Shown: positions 1 through 8,356 of the stretch, in pieces | Layout of the letters: the number at the start of each line of letters is the position of its first letter | Numbering within the stretch: the stretch's first letter is position 1 | Source of the DNA: Methylaequor sp002691245 | Lineage (GTDB): Bacteria > Pseudomonadota > Alphaproteobacteria > Methylaequorales > Methylaequoraceae | Assembly (NCBI GenBank): GCA_002691245.1 | Contig: NZHH01000017.1 | Location: 1-22,757 of the forward strand | Direction of reading: 5' to 3' | Length of the DNA: 22,757 nt | Program-made: the position numbers and the translations under genes | The notes under the pieces: model-generated | The model's database searches: none | The model's input: only the letters and a program-made list of their open reading frames with translations | Told to the model about the DNA's origin: nothing

Positions 1-1
1 T

Positions 2-75
2 TGGAGGTGCGGACCGGATTCGAACCGGTGTACTCGGCTTTGCAGGCCGGTGCGTAGCCTCTCCGCCACCGCACC
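2..75 (-). tRNA. tRNA-Cys (anticodon GCA)
   Basis: Read on the minus strand, the sequence folds as a tRNA. The acceptor arm pairs GGTGCGG with CCGCACC. The T arm carries the usual GGTTCGAATCC loop and stem. The anticodon loop has GCA at positions 43-41, which reads cysteine codons. The discriminator base is T (position 5), as expected for tRNA-Cys, and the CCA end is encoded at positions 4-2. The anticodon stem has one C-A mismatch at its outer pair and is otherwise paired. It is transcribed away from the protein gene on its right. Identification is by direct reading of the cloverleaf. Confidence 0.95.
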
Positions 76-92
76 CCATTAATACTTAAATA

Positions 93-120
93 TTGTAATA
101 ATTATTAATACTTATATATT
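93..120 (+). promoter_or_regulatory. possible sigma-70-type promoter for the left plus-strand operon
   Basis: The 73-base space between the tRNA and the first plus-strand gene contains TTGTAA (93-98), 16 bases, then TATATT (115-120), about 28 bases before the ATG at 149. The spacing is acceptable, but the region is almost pure A/T, so chance matches are likely. Nothing else was seen in this gap. Confidence 0.25.
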
Positions 121-148
121 AAAGCAATAACTATTAACACCCTTAATA

Positions 149-823
149 ATGAATAACAATTTTTTTGATACAGCTAGGAATAATATGGTAAACAACCAAA
201 TTTTACCAAATGGTGTGAAGGATTTTGATTTAATAAATTCTTTTGATATCATCAAAAAAGAATTATTTGTTCCAGAAGCAAATAAAGAAGTTGTCTATAG
301 TGACTCTGATATTGAGTTGGCTCCAAAAAGATTTATGGTGAGGACATTTATCCTTGCTAAAATGTTTGATCATTGTAGTTTTTCAAAAAGCGATTCTATT
401 CTTGTTATTGGATGTTTAACTGGTTATTCGATGGCTGTATTATCAAAACTAGTTAGTTATGTTTTTGGAGTTGAAAATAATAAAAAACTAGTTGATAGGG
501 CTAACGAAACTTTATCTCAAATAGGGTGTCTAAACTGTTCAGTTTTTTTTAGATCAAACCTTGTTATGGGTAATACAAAAAACTCTCCCTATGATAAAAT
601 TTTCATTGAAGGATCAATAAAGTCTTTACCAAAAATATTAGTTAAGCAACTTAAAGAAGATGGTGAAATCTATACAGTTTTAAAAGATGATGATTATGTT
701 GGTGAATTTGTTAGAGGTCAAAAAATAGGTTCTATAATTTCATATACAAAACTGTTTAATACGAATCTATCAGAATTGGAAGATTTCATAAACCACGAAA
801 ATGGTTTTGAAAATGAAGATTAA
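149..823 (+). CDS. degenerate protein-L-isoaspartate O-methyltransferase-family protein
   Basis: This 224-residue protein has the fold signature of the PCMT family: an N-terminal R..MV..Q segment (residues 10-17), LFVP (39-42), and a Rossmann-type SAM-binding strand and loop, VIGCLTGYS (86-94). The active-site segment that normally reads LPIG.GQTISQP is unrecognisable here (residues 50-70). The SAM loop has Cys-Leu-Thr where relatives have acidic and glycine residues (EIGTGSG). A fully canonical Pcm is encoded at 16434-17081, so this copy probably does not repair isoaspartate. In many alphaproteobacteria a Pcm-like gene sits just upstream of tolC, as here (known synteny). Its role is unknown to me. 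It may be a methyltransferase with another substrate or a non-catalytic protein. It overlaps the start of tolC. Confidence 0.8.
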   Translation: MNNNFFDTARNNMVNNQILPNGVKDFDLINSFDIIKKELFVPEANKEVVYSDSDIELAPKRFMVRTFILAKMFDHCSFSKSDSILVIGCLTGYSMAVLSKLVSYVFGVENNKKLVDRANETLSQIGCLNCSVFFRSNLVMGNTKNSPYDKIFIEGSIKSLPKILVKQLKEDGEIYTVLKDDDYVGEFVRGQKIGSIISYTKLFNTNLSELEDFINHENGFENED

Positions 824-2174
824 GTTTTTATCATTTTTTTCTCTTTTTTTATGCTTATCAAATATAGTATTTAGCAAATCTCTTTTAAATGAAGATTTAA
901 AGAATTCTCTTGAATTCTTATATAGTTTTAATCCCGAATTAAAGTATGAGAGAAATATTCTCAGGGCAAAAGATGAATTAATGCCTCAAGCTCTTTCAGA
1001 GTTTAGGCCAGAAATTAAGGGATATTACCAAAAAGGAAAAGTTCATACAAATTCTCATGGTTTTAATATCACATCCGATGGCATCAGAACTGAAACTAAT
1101 AAAGGAGTTACCATTATACAAGATATTTTCGATGGAGGCAGTAGTTTAAGCAATTTAAAAGTGGCAAAAAATACAATTTTTGCTCAAAGATCTATACTCA
1201 AAGATAAAGAACAAGAAATTTTTATTAAAGCAATCAAAATCTATGCAGATTACGCAACAGAAATTTTAAATTATGAACTTAAGGAAAAAAACGTAGAAGT
1301 TCTTAAAGGAAGATTAAATTTAACAAAAGAACAATTCGACATTGGAGAAGTCACCTTAACTGATGTTTCAATTGCAGAAGCAAGACTTTCTCTGGCAGAA
1401 TCAGATTTGATTGAATCGGAAAAAAATTTAGAATCACTAACTGCAAATTATGTATTCGTTTTTGGAATTAAACCAGTAAAGCCTAAAATTGATTTAAATA
1501 TATTAGAACTTAACTCAACTATTGATGAAATGAAAAAATTAGGTCTAAAACAAAATCCTAAAATTAATGATCTTATTCATAAAATAAAATCATCAGAAAA
1601 TAAAATAAAAACCCTCAAGAGGAAAAAGCTTCCAAGTGTAAAACTAGAAGCAGATGCTTACATAAATCAAGGTTATTTTAGAACAGATAGTAAAAGAGAA
1701 GTTCTATCCGCATTTGCAATTGTAGATATACCACTTTATCAATCTGGAGCAGCATCTTCAAAGATAAGAGAATCAAAAGAGGAACTATTTGCGTTAAAAA
1801 ATTTACTTAAAAGAATGCAAGATGAGATTGTTTTTAAGTTGATATCTAGTAAATCATCATATGATTTCTCATATGCAAAAATATCAGCTTACCAAAAACA
1901 AATTGAATCGAACAAAATTTATTTAGATGGTCTTAGACAGGAAATGCAATTAGGTGAGAGAACTATGCTTGATTTACTTGATGGTGAACAAGAACTGCTT
2001 GAATCCGAATTAGATCTAGTGCGAGCTTATAGAGACTTATTTAATTCATATTATGAAATTTTGTTTTATACCGGGGAACTAAATTCAAAAAGTTTGGGGT
2101 TATCTGTTAACCACTTTGATAATCAAAAAAACTTTAACGAAAAAAAGTATAAGTGGTTAGATATAGTTGAATAA
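813..2174 (+). CDS. tolC: TolC-family outer membrane efflux/secretion channel
   Basis: A protein of about 453 residues, the normal length for the TolC family. These proteins trimerise into an outer-membrane barrel plus a periplasmic helical tunnel used by type I secretion and multidrug pumps. It starts with a signal peptide (MKIKFLSFFSLFLCLSNIVFS), followed by two long alpha-helical repeats rich in Leu, Glu and Lys. Typical family patterns include the LKEKNVEVLKGRLNLTKEQFDIGEVTLTD-type helix in the first half and EMQLGERTMLDLLDGEQELLESE in the second. An ATG at 801 is also in frame and would add four residues (MVLK); I prefer 813 because the basic n-region then leads straight into the hydrophobic core. 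Either start overlaps the upstream gene. No inner-membrane pump or adaptor gene lies next to it, so its partners must be elsewhere. The relatives' popZ gene that often follows tolC is absent; valS starts three bases after the stop. Confidence 0.92.
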   Translation: MKIKFLSFFSLFLCLSNIVFSKSLLNEDLKNSLEFLYSFNPELKYERNILRAKDELMPQALSEFRPEIKGYYQKGKVHTNSHGFNITSDGIRTETNKGVTIIQDIFDGGSSLSNLKVAKNTIFAQRSILKDKEQEIFIKAIKIYADYATEILNYELKEKNVEVLKGRLNLTKEQFDIGEVTLTDVSIAEARLSLAESDLIESEKNLESLTANYVFVFGIKPVKPKIDLNILELNSTIDEMKKLGLKQNPKINDLIHKIKSSENKIKTLKRKKLPSVKLEADAYINQGYFRTDSKREVLSAFAIVDIPLYQSGAASSKIRESKEELFALKNLLKRMQDEIVFKLISSKSSYDFSYAKISAYQKQIESNKIYLDGLRQEMQLGERTMLDLLDGEQELLESELDLVRAYRDLFNSYYEILFYTGELNSKSLGLSVNHFDNQKNFNEKKYKWLDIVE

Positions 2175-2177
2175 ATA

Positions 2178-4556
2178 ATGCTTGATAAAAGATTTAATTT
2201 TTCCGAGATAGAAAAACAATGCCTAAGAACATGGGTCAAAAATAAAACGTATCGTTTTAAAGAAGAAAATAATAAAGAAGCTTTTTGTATAATGATGCCA
2301 CCGCCAAATGTTACAGGAAGTCTGCATATTGGGCACGCTTTAACTTTTACTCTTCAGGATGTATTAATTAGATTTCAAAAAAAACTGAATAAAAATGTTC
2401 TTTGGCAACCTGGAACAGATCACGCTGGCATTGCAACTGAGATTGTTGTTGAGAGGATGCTTCTAGAAAAAAATAAAAATAAAAATGATTTAGGTAGAGA
2501 TAATTTCATAAAAGAAATATGGAGTTGGAAAAAGAAATCTGGTGACCAAATTGTAAACCAAATGGTAAGACTTGGTACTTCAGTAGATTGGAGTATTTCT
2601 AGATTCACTATGGATGATGGCCTGAGCAATTCTGTAAATGAGGTTTTTATTAAGCTCTTTAATAAAGGATTAATTTATAAAAATAAAAGACTAGTTAATT
2701 GGGACCCAGAGCTAAAGACAGCAGTATCAGATCTTGAGGTCAATCAAATTGAGAGCAATGGAAATATGTGGTATATTAAGTATGATTTGGATAATTCTCA
2801 CAATCAAATAACAGTAGGAACAACAAGACCAGAAACAATTTTTGGTGACTCTGCAATTGCAATACACCCAAAGAATAAAAAACTAAAAAAATTTATTGGT
2901 AAATTTGCAAGAGTTCCAATAATTAACCGAAAGATACCTATAATAGCAGATACCTATGCTGACCCAAAAAAAGGTTCTGGAGCTGTAAAAATCACTCCTG
3001 CCCATGATTTCAATGATTTTGAAATTGGTAAGAAACATAAGTTAGGTTTGATCAATATTTTCGATGAGAGCGCTAATCTTTGTGAAAATATACCTTTATC
3101 ATATAAGGGATTAAATAGGTTCAAAGCTAGAAAAAAAGTGGTACTAGAGCTTAATAAAATAAATAAAATTGAAAAAATTCTAAAAAATAAAATGGTAATA
3201 CCTTATGGAGATAGAAGTGGACAAATAATAGAACCTTTTTTAACTGATCAATGGTTTTTAGATACAAAAAAAATATGTATAAAGGTGAAAAAAGAATTAC
3301 AAACAAAAAAAATAAGATTTCATCCAAACTCATGGATAAACACATTTACGCACTGGATTGATAATATAGAGCCGTGGTGTATTTCAAGACAAATTTGGTG
3401 GGGACATAGAATTCCCATATGGTATACTGACTGTGAAATTATTATTGCTGCCAAAACAAAAAAAGAAGCAAATGAAATATTAAAAACGAAAAATAGAAAT
3501 GCAAAAATCACTTATCAAGAACAAGATGTACTAGACACTTGGTTTTCTTCAGCATTATGGCCTTTTACAACACTTGGTTGGCCAAAAAATACTAAATTAT
3601 TAAAAAAATATTATCCCACAGATGTATTGGTAACCGGATTTGACATAATTTTCTTTTGGGTGGCAAGAATGATTATGATGGGCTTGGAATTTACAAAAGA
3701 AGTGCCTTTTAAAAATATATATATCCATCCACTTGTTAAAGACGAAAATGGGAAAAAAATGTCAAAATCTAAAGGAAACGTTATTGATCCACTTGAACTC
3801 ATCAACCTTTACGGGTCGGACGCTCTTAGGTTCACTCTTGCAAATCTCTCAACTCAAGGAAGAGACATAAAACTTTCTAATAAACTGGTTGAGAATAGTA
3901 GGAATTTTATTACCAAAATATGGAATGTTGCTAGATTCAGTCAATTTAATAATTTCAAATATAATAAAAATTATAAATTAGATTCCTGTGATTTATCAAT
4001 TAATAATTGGATTTTGTACAAATTTTTTGAAACAAAAAAAAAGGTATTAAAAAATATTGAATTATTTAAATTTAACTTGGTCATATCAGAGTTGTATCAG
4101 TTTATATGGAACGATTTTTGTGATTTGTATATTGAGCTCTCAAAAAATTATTTAAATGATAAAAGTAAAAAAAAAGAAATTGAGGGTGTTTTTAGTTTTG
4201 TTTTCTCACAATCTTTGAATTTAATAAACCCAGTTATTCCATTCATAACCGAAAAAATAGGTAAAGAGCTAGGTTACATTAAAAATTCATACTACAGTCA
4301 GTTAATAGATTCAGAAAAATTTAATTATTTTAAAAAAAAAAATGTTTCAGATTTTAATTATTTCATTGAGTTGGTAAAAAAAATAAGATTTGAGTTGAGT
4401 CAAAACAGTTCTAAAAGTTTAAAACTTTTCATCATTTCCGAAAAAAAAATTAATTGGATAGAACAAAATTTATTTTTATTAAATTCAATATTTAATTTCA
4501 ATTCAGTTAACTACTTAAAAAAAGACAATTCAAAAAAAAAAAATAATTATTGTTAA
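2178..4556 (+). CDS. valS: valyl-tRNA synthetase (open frame ends early at an A12 tract)
   Basis: Class I synthetase that charges tRNA-Val. Visible landmarks are HIGH (residues 50-53), the CP1 editing domain with TTRPETIFGD and GSGAVKITPAHD, the WCISRQIWWGHRIP region, the DVLVTGFDIIFFWVARM block, KMSKS (527-531) and DALRFTLA, followed by the anticodon-binding helical domain. The open frame gives 792 residues, short for ValRS, and stops just after a run of twelve A (4532-4543). The missing piece, the C-terminal coiled-coil tRNA-binding arm, follows at once in another frame and ends at 4776. Removing one A (or adding two) would restore an enzyme of about 865 residues. The break could be an assembly or sequencing error, a real mutation, or a site where polymerase slippage makes the full protein. 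The catalytic and editing parts are complete. Confidence 0.95.
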   Translation: MLDKRFNFSEIEKQCLRTWVKNKTYRFKEENNKEAFCIMMPPPNVTGSLHIGHALTFTLQDVLIRFQKKLNKNVLWQPGTDHAGIATEIVVERMLLEKNKNKNDLGRDNFIKEIWSWKKKSGDQIVNQMVRLGTSVDWSISRFTMDDGLSNSVNEVFIKLFNKGLIYKNKRLVNWDPELKTAVSDLEVNQIESNGNMWYIKYDLDNSHNQITVGTTRPETIFGDSAIAIHPKNKKLKKFIGKFARVPIINRKIPIIADTYADPKKGSGAVKITPAHDFNDFEIGKKHKLGLINIFDESANLCENIPLSYKGLNRFKARKKVVLELNKINKIEKILKNKMVIPYGDRSGQIIEPFLTDQWFLDTKKICIKVKKELQTKKIRFHPNSWINTFTHWIDNIEPWCISRQIWWGHRIPIWYTDCEIIIAAKTKKEANEILKTKNRNAKITYQEQDVLDTWFSSALWPFTTLGWPKNTKLLKKYYPTDVLVTGFDIIFFWVARMIMMGLEFTKEVPFKNIYIHPLVKDENGKKMSKSKGNVIDPLELINLYGSDALRFTLANLSTQGRDIKLSNKLVENSRNFITKIWNVARFSQFNNFKYNKNYKLDSCDLSINNWILYKFFETKKKVLKNIELFKFNLVISELYQFIWNDFCDLYIELSKNYLNDKSKKKEIEGVFSFVFSQSLNLINPVIPFITEKIGKELGYIKNSYYSQLIDSEKFNYFKKKNVSDFNYFIELVKKIRFELSQNSSKSLKLFIISEKKINWIEQNLFLLNSIFNFNSVNYLKKDNSKKKNNYC
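4532..4543 (+). repeat. A12 homopolymer at the valS frame break
   Basis: Twelve consecutive A interrupt the valS reading frame. With eleven A the frame reads on as Ser-Lys-Lys-Lys-Ile-Ile-Ile-Val-Lys-Asn into the normal ValRS C-terminal arm. With twelve it reaches a stop at 4554-4556. Runs of this length are prone to both sequencing error and RNA polymerase slippage. Confidence 0.9.
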
Positions 4557-4776
4557 AAATATTAAATTTATTCTTGATACAGGTATTACCGAAAGTGTTT
4601 CATCACAAAAAGCTAAAGAAAAAGAAATAGAATTTTTGAAAAATGAAATTAAATTCTTCGAAGCTAAATTAAAGAATAAAAACTTCATTGATAAAGCTCC
4701 AAAAAAAATTGTTGAAATTCAAAAATCTAAATTTCATGAGGCTAAAAATAAATTAAAACTTTTAACTGATGTTTAA
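4544..4776 (+). pseudogene. valS: out-of-frame C-terminal tRNA-binding arm of valS
   Basis: Read in the frame ending with the TAA at 4774-4776, this stretch encodes IIIVKNIKFILDTGITESV followed by a Lys/Glu-rich helix. It also contains the hallmark ValRS arm pattern: a Leu-rich coiled coil, then KNKNFIDKAPKKIVEIQKSK. In intact family members this is an N..F..KAP..VVE motif between two antiparallel helices that bind tRNA. No start codon or ribosome site of its own is evident, so it is the displaced end of the gene before it and not a separate gene. The conserved coding pattern shows that any frameshift is very recent, artefactual or tolerated through slippage. Its last eight bases overlap the start of the next gene. 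Confidence 0.88.
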
Positions 4777-5542
4777 ACTAAAATTCCAAAATATAGAAAT
4801 GATTTCAAATAAGAAAAAAATTTGTTCGAAAAAATTTGTTTTATTTTTTTATGGTTTAGGTTGTTGCTCAAGTGATTTAGATTTTTTACTTAAAAAAAAA
4901 TTTTTAAATAAACAACAAATTCTTATATTCGACTTGCCTGGTCATAATTATTTGAATTACAAATATGAAACCCTCTCGAGCTATGTGAGAAAAATATATT
5001 TATTTATTATAAAAAATAATATACAAAATATTACTTTCTTTGCACATTCAGTGGGAGGAATTATACCAATTTTATTGATGAAAGAATTTCTGAAAAATAA
5101 AGTAAAAGTAAGTAAGTTTTTTAATTATGAAGGAAATCTTACTGAAGCTGATACTGAAACCCTTACAAAAAAAACAATTTCATACAGTAGAAATGACTTT
5201 GCATCAAATAAATTTTCTTCCTTAATAAAAAAATGTGAGCAATCTGATAAAAAATATCTTAATCTTTGGTCTAAATCTTTAAAGAAAACTTCTTCTTATG
5301 CATTTTATGATTTATCATTTGAATGTGTTAAATTTAGTATGACTGATGAATTATTTTATTTTTTTAGATCTTTTTTCAAAAAAAAAGTTTATTTAATTGG
5401 TGAAAAAAGCAAATTTAATAAACCGGAACTATACTTCGGATCTGTAAGATTTAAAATTAAAAATTCTGGACACTTCTCGTACTTTGAGAATAGAAGAGAA
5501 TTTGGTAAAGTATTTGAGCAGTTAATATTAAAGAATAATTAA
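4769..5542 (+). CDS. alpha/beta-hydrolase fold protein
   Basis: A 257-residue protein with alpha/beta-hydrolase layout. It has an oxyanion-loop region after a hydrophobic strand (FVLFFYGLGCCSSD), a strand ending FDLPGH, and the nucleophile elbow FFAHSVGG. There Ser is the expected nucleophile, and Ala replaces the usual first Gly of G-x-S-x-G. The candidate catalytic His is in NSGHFSYFEN near the C-terminus. The acid residue is not obvious. The substrate cannot be told: the family includes esterases, BioH-like enzymes, haloperoxidases and lactonases. It overlaps the restored valS end by eight bases and is followed one base later by ilvD, so it is probably co-transcribed with both. The sequence is very Lys/Phe/Asn-rich, in line with its neighbours. 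The family call is good; the function is unknown. Confidence 0.75.
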   Translation: MFKLKFQNIEMISNKKKICSKKFVLFFYGLGCCSSDLDFLLKKKFLNKQQILIFDLPGHNYLNYKYETLSSYVRKIYLFIIKNNIQNITFFAHSVGGIIPILLMKEFLKNKVKVSKFFNYEGNLTEADTETLTKKTISYSRNDFASNKFSSLIKKCEQSDKKYLNLWSKSLKKTSSYAFYDLSFECVKFSMTDELFYFFRSFFKKKVYLIGEKSKFNKPELYFGSVRFKIKNSGHFSYFENRREFGKVFEQLILKNN

Positions 5543-5543
5543 T

Positions 5544-7265
5544 ATGAAAAAGATAGAAAAAAAATTTTTACCAAGCAGGCATGTTTCTTTGGGGCCAAAA
5601 AGCTCACCTCATCGTTCGTACTATTATGCTATGGGTTTAACAGAAAAAGAAATTTATCAACCATTTGTTGGTGTTGCAACTTGTTGGAATGAATCAGCTC
5701 CTTGTAATATTTCCTTGTCAAGACAAGCACAATCAACCAAGAAGGGTGTTAAAGATAGTTCCGGAACCCCAAGAGAGTTTACAACTATAACTGTAACAGA
5801 TGGAATAGCTATGGGACACGAAGGTATGAAATCTTCATTAGTATCCAGGGAAGTAATTGCAGATTCTATTGAAGTTTCCATGAGAGGGCATTGTTACGAT
5901 GGACTGGTTGGTATAGCCGGTTGTGATAAATCTCTACCTGGAATAATGATGGCAATGTTGAGATTGAATGTGCCATCTGTATTTCTGTACGGTGGTTCAA
6001 TACTGCCTGGAAAACATAAAGATAAAGAGGTTACGGTTCAAGATGTATTTGAAGCTGTAGGTAAGTATGATTCCAATCAAATTACTGAGAAAGAACTTTG
6101 TGATCTGGAGAAAGTTGCTTGCCCTTCTGCAGGATCTTGTGGAGGTCAATTTACAGCAAATACGATGGCTTGTGTTGCAGAAGCTATCGGATTAGCATTA
6201 CCAGGTTCATCTTCAACACCAGCTCCATTCGAATCAAGAGATGCATATGCATATCAATCCGGAAAAGTTGTAATGGATTTAATTAATTCTCAATTAAAAC
6301 CGAGAGATATAGTAAACAAACAATCTCTAGAAAATGCCGCAAGAATAGTTGCTTGTTCTGGAGGATCAACAAATGCTGCACTTCATCTTCCTGCGTTAGC
6401 CAATGAAATTGGAATTGATTTCGATATTTTGGACGTTGCAAATATTTTTAAAGAGACTCCATATATAGCTGATCTTAAACCTGGAGGTAAATTTCTAGCA
6501 AAAGATTTACATGATATTGGAGGTGTTCCAATTATTATGAAAGCCCTGTTGGACGGAGGTTTTTTAGATGGAAGTTGCTTGACAGTAAATGGAAAAACAA
6601 TAGCTGAAAATCTCAAATTAGTTAAAGTAGATTTTGATGCTCAAAAAATAATTTACTCTACAAAAAAACCAATTTCTAAGACTGGTGGTGTTGTCGGTTT
6701 AAAAGGAAATCTTGCTCCCGATGGAGCAATTGTAAAAGTTGCAGGTTTAAGTTCTAAATACTTTAAAGGCGTTGCAAGATGTTTTGACTGTGAAGAGGAT
6801 GCATTTAAGGCAGTTTCTAATAAAGAATATAAGCCTGGTGAAGTTATTGTTATAAGATATGAAGGACCAAAAGGAGGTCCTGGAATGAGAGAAATGTTGG
6901 CTACAACAGCTGCAATTTATGGTCAAGGAATGGGAGAAAAAGTAGCTTTAATTACGGATGGAAGATTTTCAGGTGCTACCAGGGGGTTGTGTGTGGGACA
7001 CATAAGTCCTGAGGCTAGTGACCACGGGCCTATAGCCCTAGTTGAGGATGGAGATGAGATTTCGATTGACGCAGAAAATGGTTTAATACAACTAAATGTA
7101 GAAAATAAAATTTTAGCAAACAGAAAGAAAAAAATTAAAATCAAAGAAAGTGATTTTGGTTCAGGAGCACTTTGGAAATTTTCTCAAACTGTTGGTTCGG
7201 CTCGTTTTGGTGCAGTTACTCACCCGGGTGCTAAAAAAGAAAAAAAAATTTATTCAGATATTTAA
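5544..7265 (+). CDS. ilvD: dihydroxy-acid dehydratase
   Basis: Catalyses dehydration of 2,3-dihydroxy-isovalerate and 2,3-dihydroxy-3-methylvalerate to the 2-oxo acids, the penultimate step of valine and isoleucine synthesis and the source of the leucine and pantothenate precursor. The 573-residue length fits the IlvD branch of the IlvD/Edd family. The three cysteines that hold the Fe-S cluster are present: Cys54 (ESAPCN), Cys127 (GCDKSLPG) and Cys199 (PSAGSCGG). Other signatures are GHEGMKSSL, GGPGMREML and TDGRFSGATRG, with the serine of the last thought to act as base. It is nearly free of poly-A runs compared with its neighbours, reflecting strong protein constraint. It ends convergently with xthA, overlapping by 12 bases, so no separate terminator lies between them. 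Confidence 0.97.
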   Translation: MKKIEKKFLPSRHVSLGPKSSPHRSYYYAMGLTEKEIYQPFVGVATCWNESAPCNISLSRQAQSTKKGVKDSSGTPREFTTITVTDGIAMGHEGMKSSLVSREVIADSIEVSMRGHCYDGLVGIAGCDKSLPGIMMAMLRLNVPSVFLYGGSILPGKHKDKEVTVQDVFEAVGKYDSNQITEKELCDLEKVACPSAGSCGGQFTANTMACVAEAIGLALPGSSSTPAPFESRDAYAYQSGKVVMDLINSQLKPRDIVNKQSLENAARIVACSGGSTNAALHLPALANEIGIDFDILDVANIFKETPYIADLKPGGKFLAKDLHDIGGVPIIMKALLDGGFLDGSCLTVNGKTIAENLKLVKVDFDAQKIIYSTKKPISKTGGVVGLKGNLAPDGAIVKVAGLSSKYFKGVARCFDCEEDAFKAVSNKEYKPGEVIVIRYEGPKGGPGMREMLATTAAIYGQGMGEKVALITDGRFSGATRGLCVGHISPEASDHGPIALVEDGDEISIDAENGLIQLNVENKILANRKKKIKIKESDFGSGALWKFSQTVGSARFGAVTHPGAKKEKKIYSDI

Positions 7266-8033
7266 GTCAATCCATATAGGTATGTGATCTGAGGGTTTAG
7301 GAAACCCTCTAAAATCTGATTCGAATCTTATTTTTTTCACATTGCTAACATACCTAGGTGACATGAGAAAATGATCTATAAGTAAACCATCATTTCTTTC
7401 CCAACAGGCCCTTTGATAATCCCAAAATGAATACTTACTACCTGGAGCATTAAATAGTCTGACAATATTTGTTAAACCAGTGGATAAAATTTCCCTAAAC
7501 TTTTCACGTGTAATAAAATGTCCCAAAGCATCATTTTCCCAATCTGGAAAATTTCTAACATCTTGTACCTCTTCTATCACATTGAAATCGCCGGCAATCA
7601 ATAAATTTTTATTATTATCAATAAATTTCTTTGATAACTTTTTAATTTTTTGAAGCCAGTATATTTTAAAATCAAATTTTTCTTTGTTACTGATTGGGTT
7701 TCCGTTTGGTGTATATACATTTAAAATATTCAAATCTAATTTTTTAATATAAATTAAATTTGTTCTTGATTCTTTATTTAGGAAATCATCCTGTATTTCT
7801 AACTCATCTACATGAATTTTTTCTTTGAAAATAACAGCAGTACCGTATTTACCTTTTTGACCATTGACGATAGCTTTATATCCAAAATTTTCAAAGAAAT
7901 TTGGAAAATCTCCATTTGTACATTTTATCTCTTGAAAAAGGACAATGTCTGGTTCAATTTTTTTAAGAAGCTTCTCTATTAGCTCTAGTCTTATTCTAAT
8001 GGAATTGATATTCCATGATGCAATAACGGTCAT
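7254..8033 (-). CDS. xthA: exodeoxyribonuclease III (AP endonuclease family)
   Basis: This 259-residue protein belongs to the Mg-dependent exonuclease/endonuclease/phosphatase fold of ExoIII, which cuts DNA at abasic sites and trims damaged 3' ends in base excision repair. Visible active-site blocks are the ASWNINSIR start (Asn8), LFQEIKC with metal-binding Glu35, NVYTPNG, AGDFNV (Asp and Asn of the catalytic centre), the RNDGLLIDHFL block near the C-terminus, and the final PSDHIPIW with the catalytic Asp-His pair. Length is normal. It follows the Fe-S carrier gene on the same strand by five bases, so the two are probably one transcript running towards ilvD. This erpA-xthA neighbourhood is common in alphaproteobacteria. 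Confidence 0.95.
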   Translation of the reverse strand: MTVIASWNINSIRIRLELIEKLLKKIEPDIVLFQEIKCTNGDFPNFFENFGYKAIVNGQKGKYGTAVIFKEKIHVDELEIQDDFLNKESRTNLIYIKKLDLNILNVYTPNGNPISNKEKFDFKIYWLQKIKKLSKKFIDNNKNLLIAGDFNVIEEVQDVRNFPDWENDALGHFITREKFREILSTGLTNIVRLFNAPGSKYSFWDYQRACWERNDGLLIDHFLMSPRYVSNVKKIRFESDFRGFPKPSDHIPIWIDLNI

Positions 8034-8038
8034 TTAGA

Positions 8039-8356
8039 CTAAACTGAAAAAGATGTTCCACATCCACATGTTGATGAAGCGTTGGGATTGGTAATTTTAA
8101 AGTAAGAACCAATCATATCATTAACAAAGTCTAGTTGTGAGCCTTTTAAGAAACCAAGAGATGTATCATCGATTATAACTTCGATATCATTGAACTTAAA
8201 TAATTTATCATTAGTTTTTATATTCTGATCAAAATCAAATTTATACGAGAATCCTTGGCACCCTCCACCATCAACAGAAATCCTAAAATATTTCTGTTTT
8301 TCTTTTAAAGATATTTCTCTAATTCTATTTATTGCGTTATTAGATACATCAAACAT
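8039..8356 (-). CDS. erpA: A-type iron-sulfur cluster carrier (ErpA/IscA family)
   Basis: A 105-residue A-type carrier that receives Fe-S clusters from the scaffold and passes them to apo-enzymes. The three conserved cysteines are Cys33 in GGGCQGFSY, and Cys97 and Cys99 in STCGCGTSF near the C-terminus, in the family's spacing. The NPNASSTCGCG ending is typical of this group. Its position next to xthA and divergent from dgt matches the alphaproteobacterial ErpA-like gene, but IscA cannot be excluded from sequence alone. In this window IlvD is a plausible recipient of such clusters (inference). It is the first gene of the minus-strand pair. Confidence 0.9.
   Translation of the reverse strand: MFDVSNNAINRIREISLKEKQKYFRISVDGGGCQGFSYKFDFDQNIKTNDKLFKFNDIEVIIDDTSLGFLKGSQLDFVNDMIGSYFKITNPNASSTCGCGTSFSV

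Noticed and set aside
4557..4768. Possible small separate gene between valS and the hydrolase
   Set aside because: No start codon or ribosome site fits, and the encoded residues are exactly the missing ValRS C-terminal arm, so it belongs to valS.
7254..7265. A terminator between the convergent ilvD and xthA genes
   Set aside because: The coding regions overlap by 12 bases, leaving no intergenic room, and no GC-rich hairpin with a T tract was seen.
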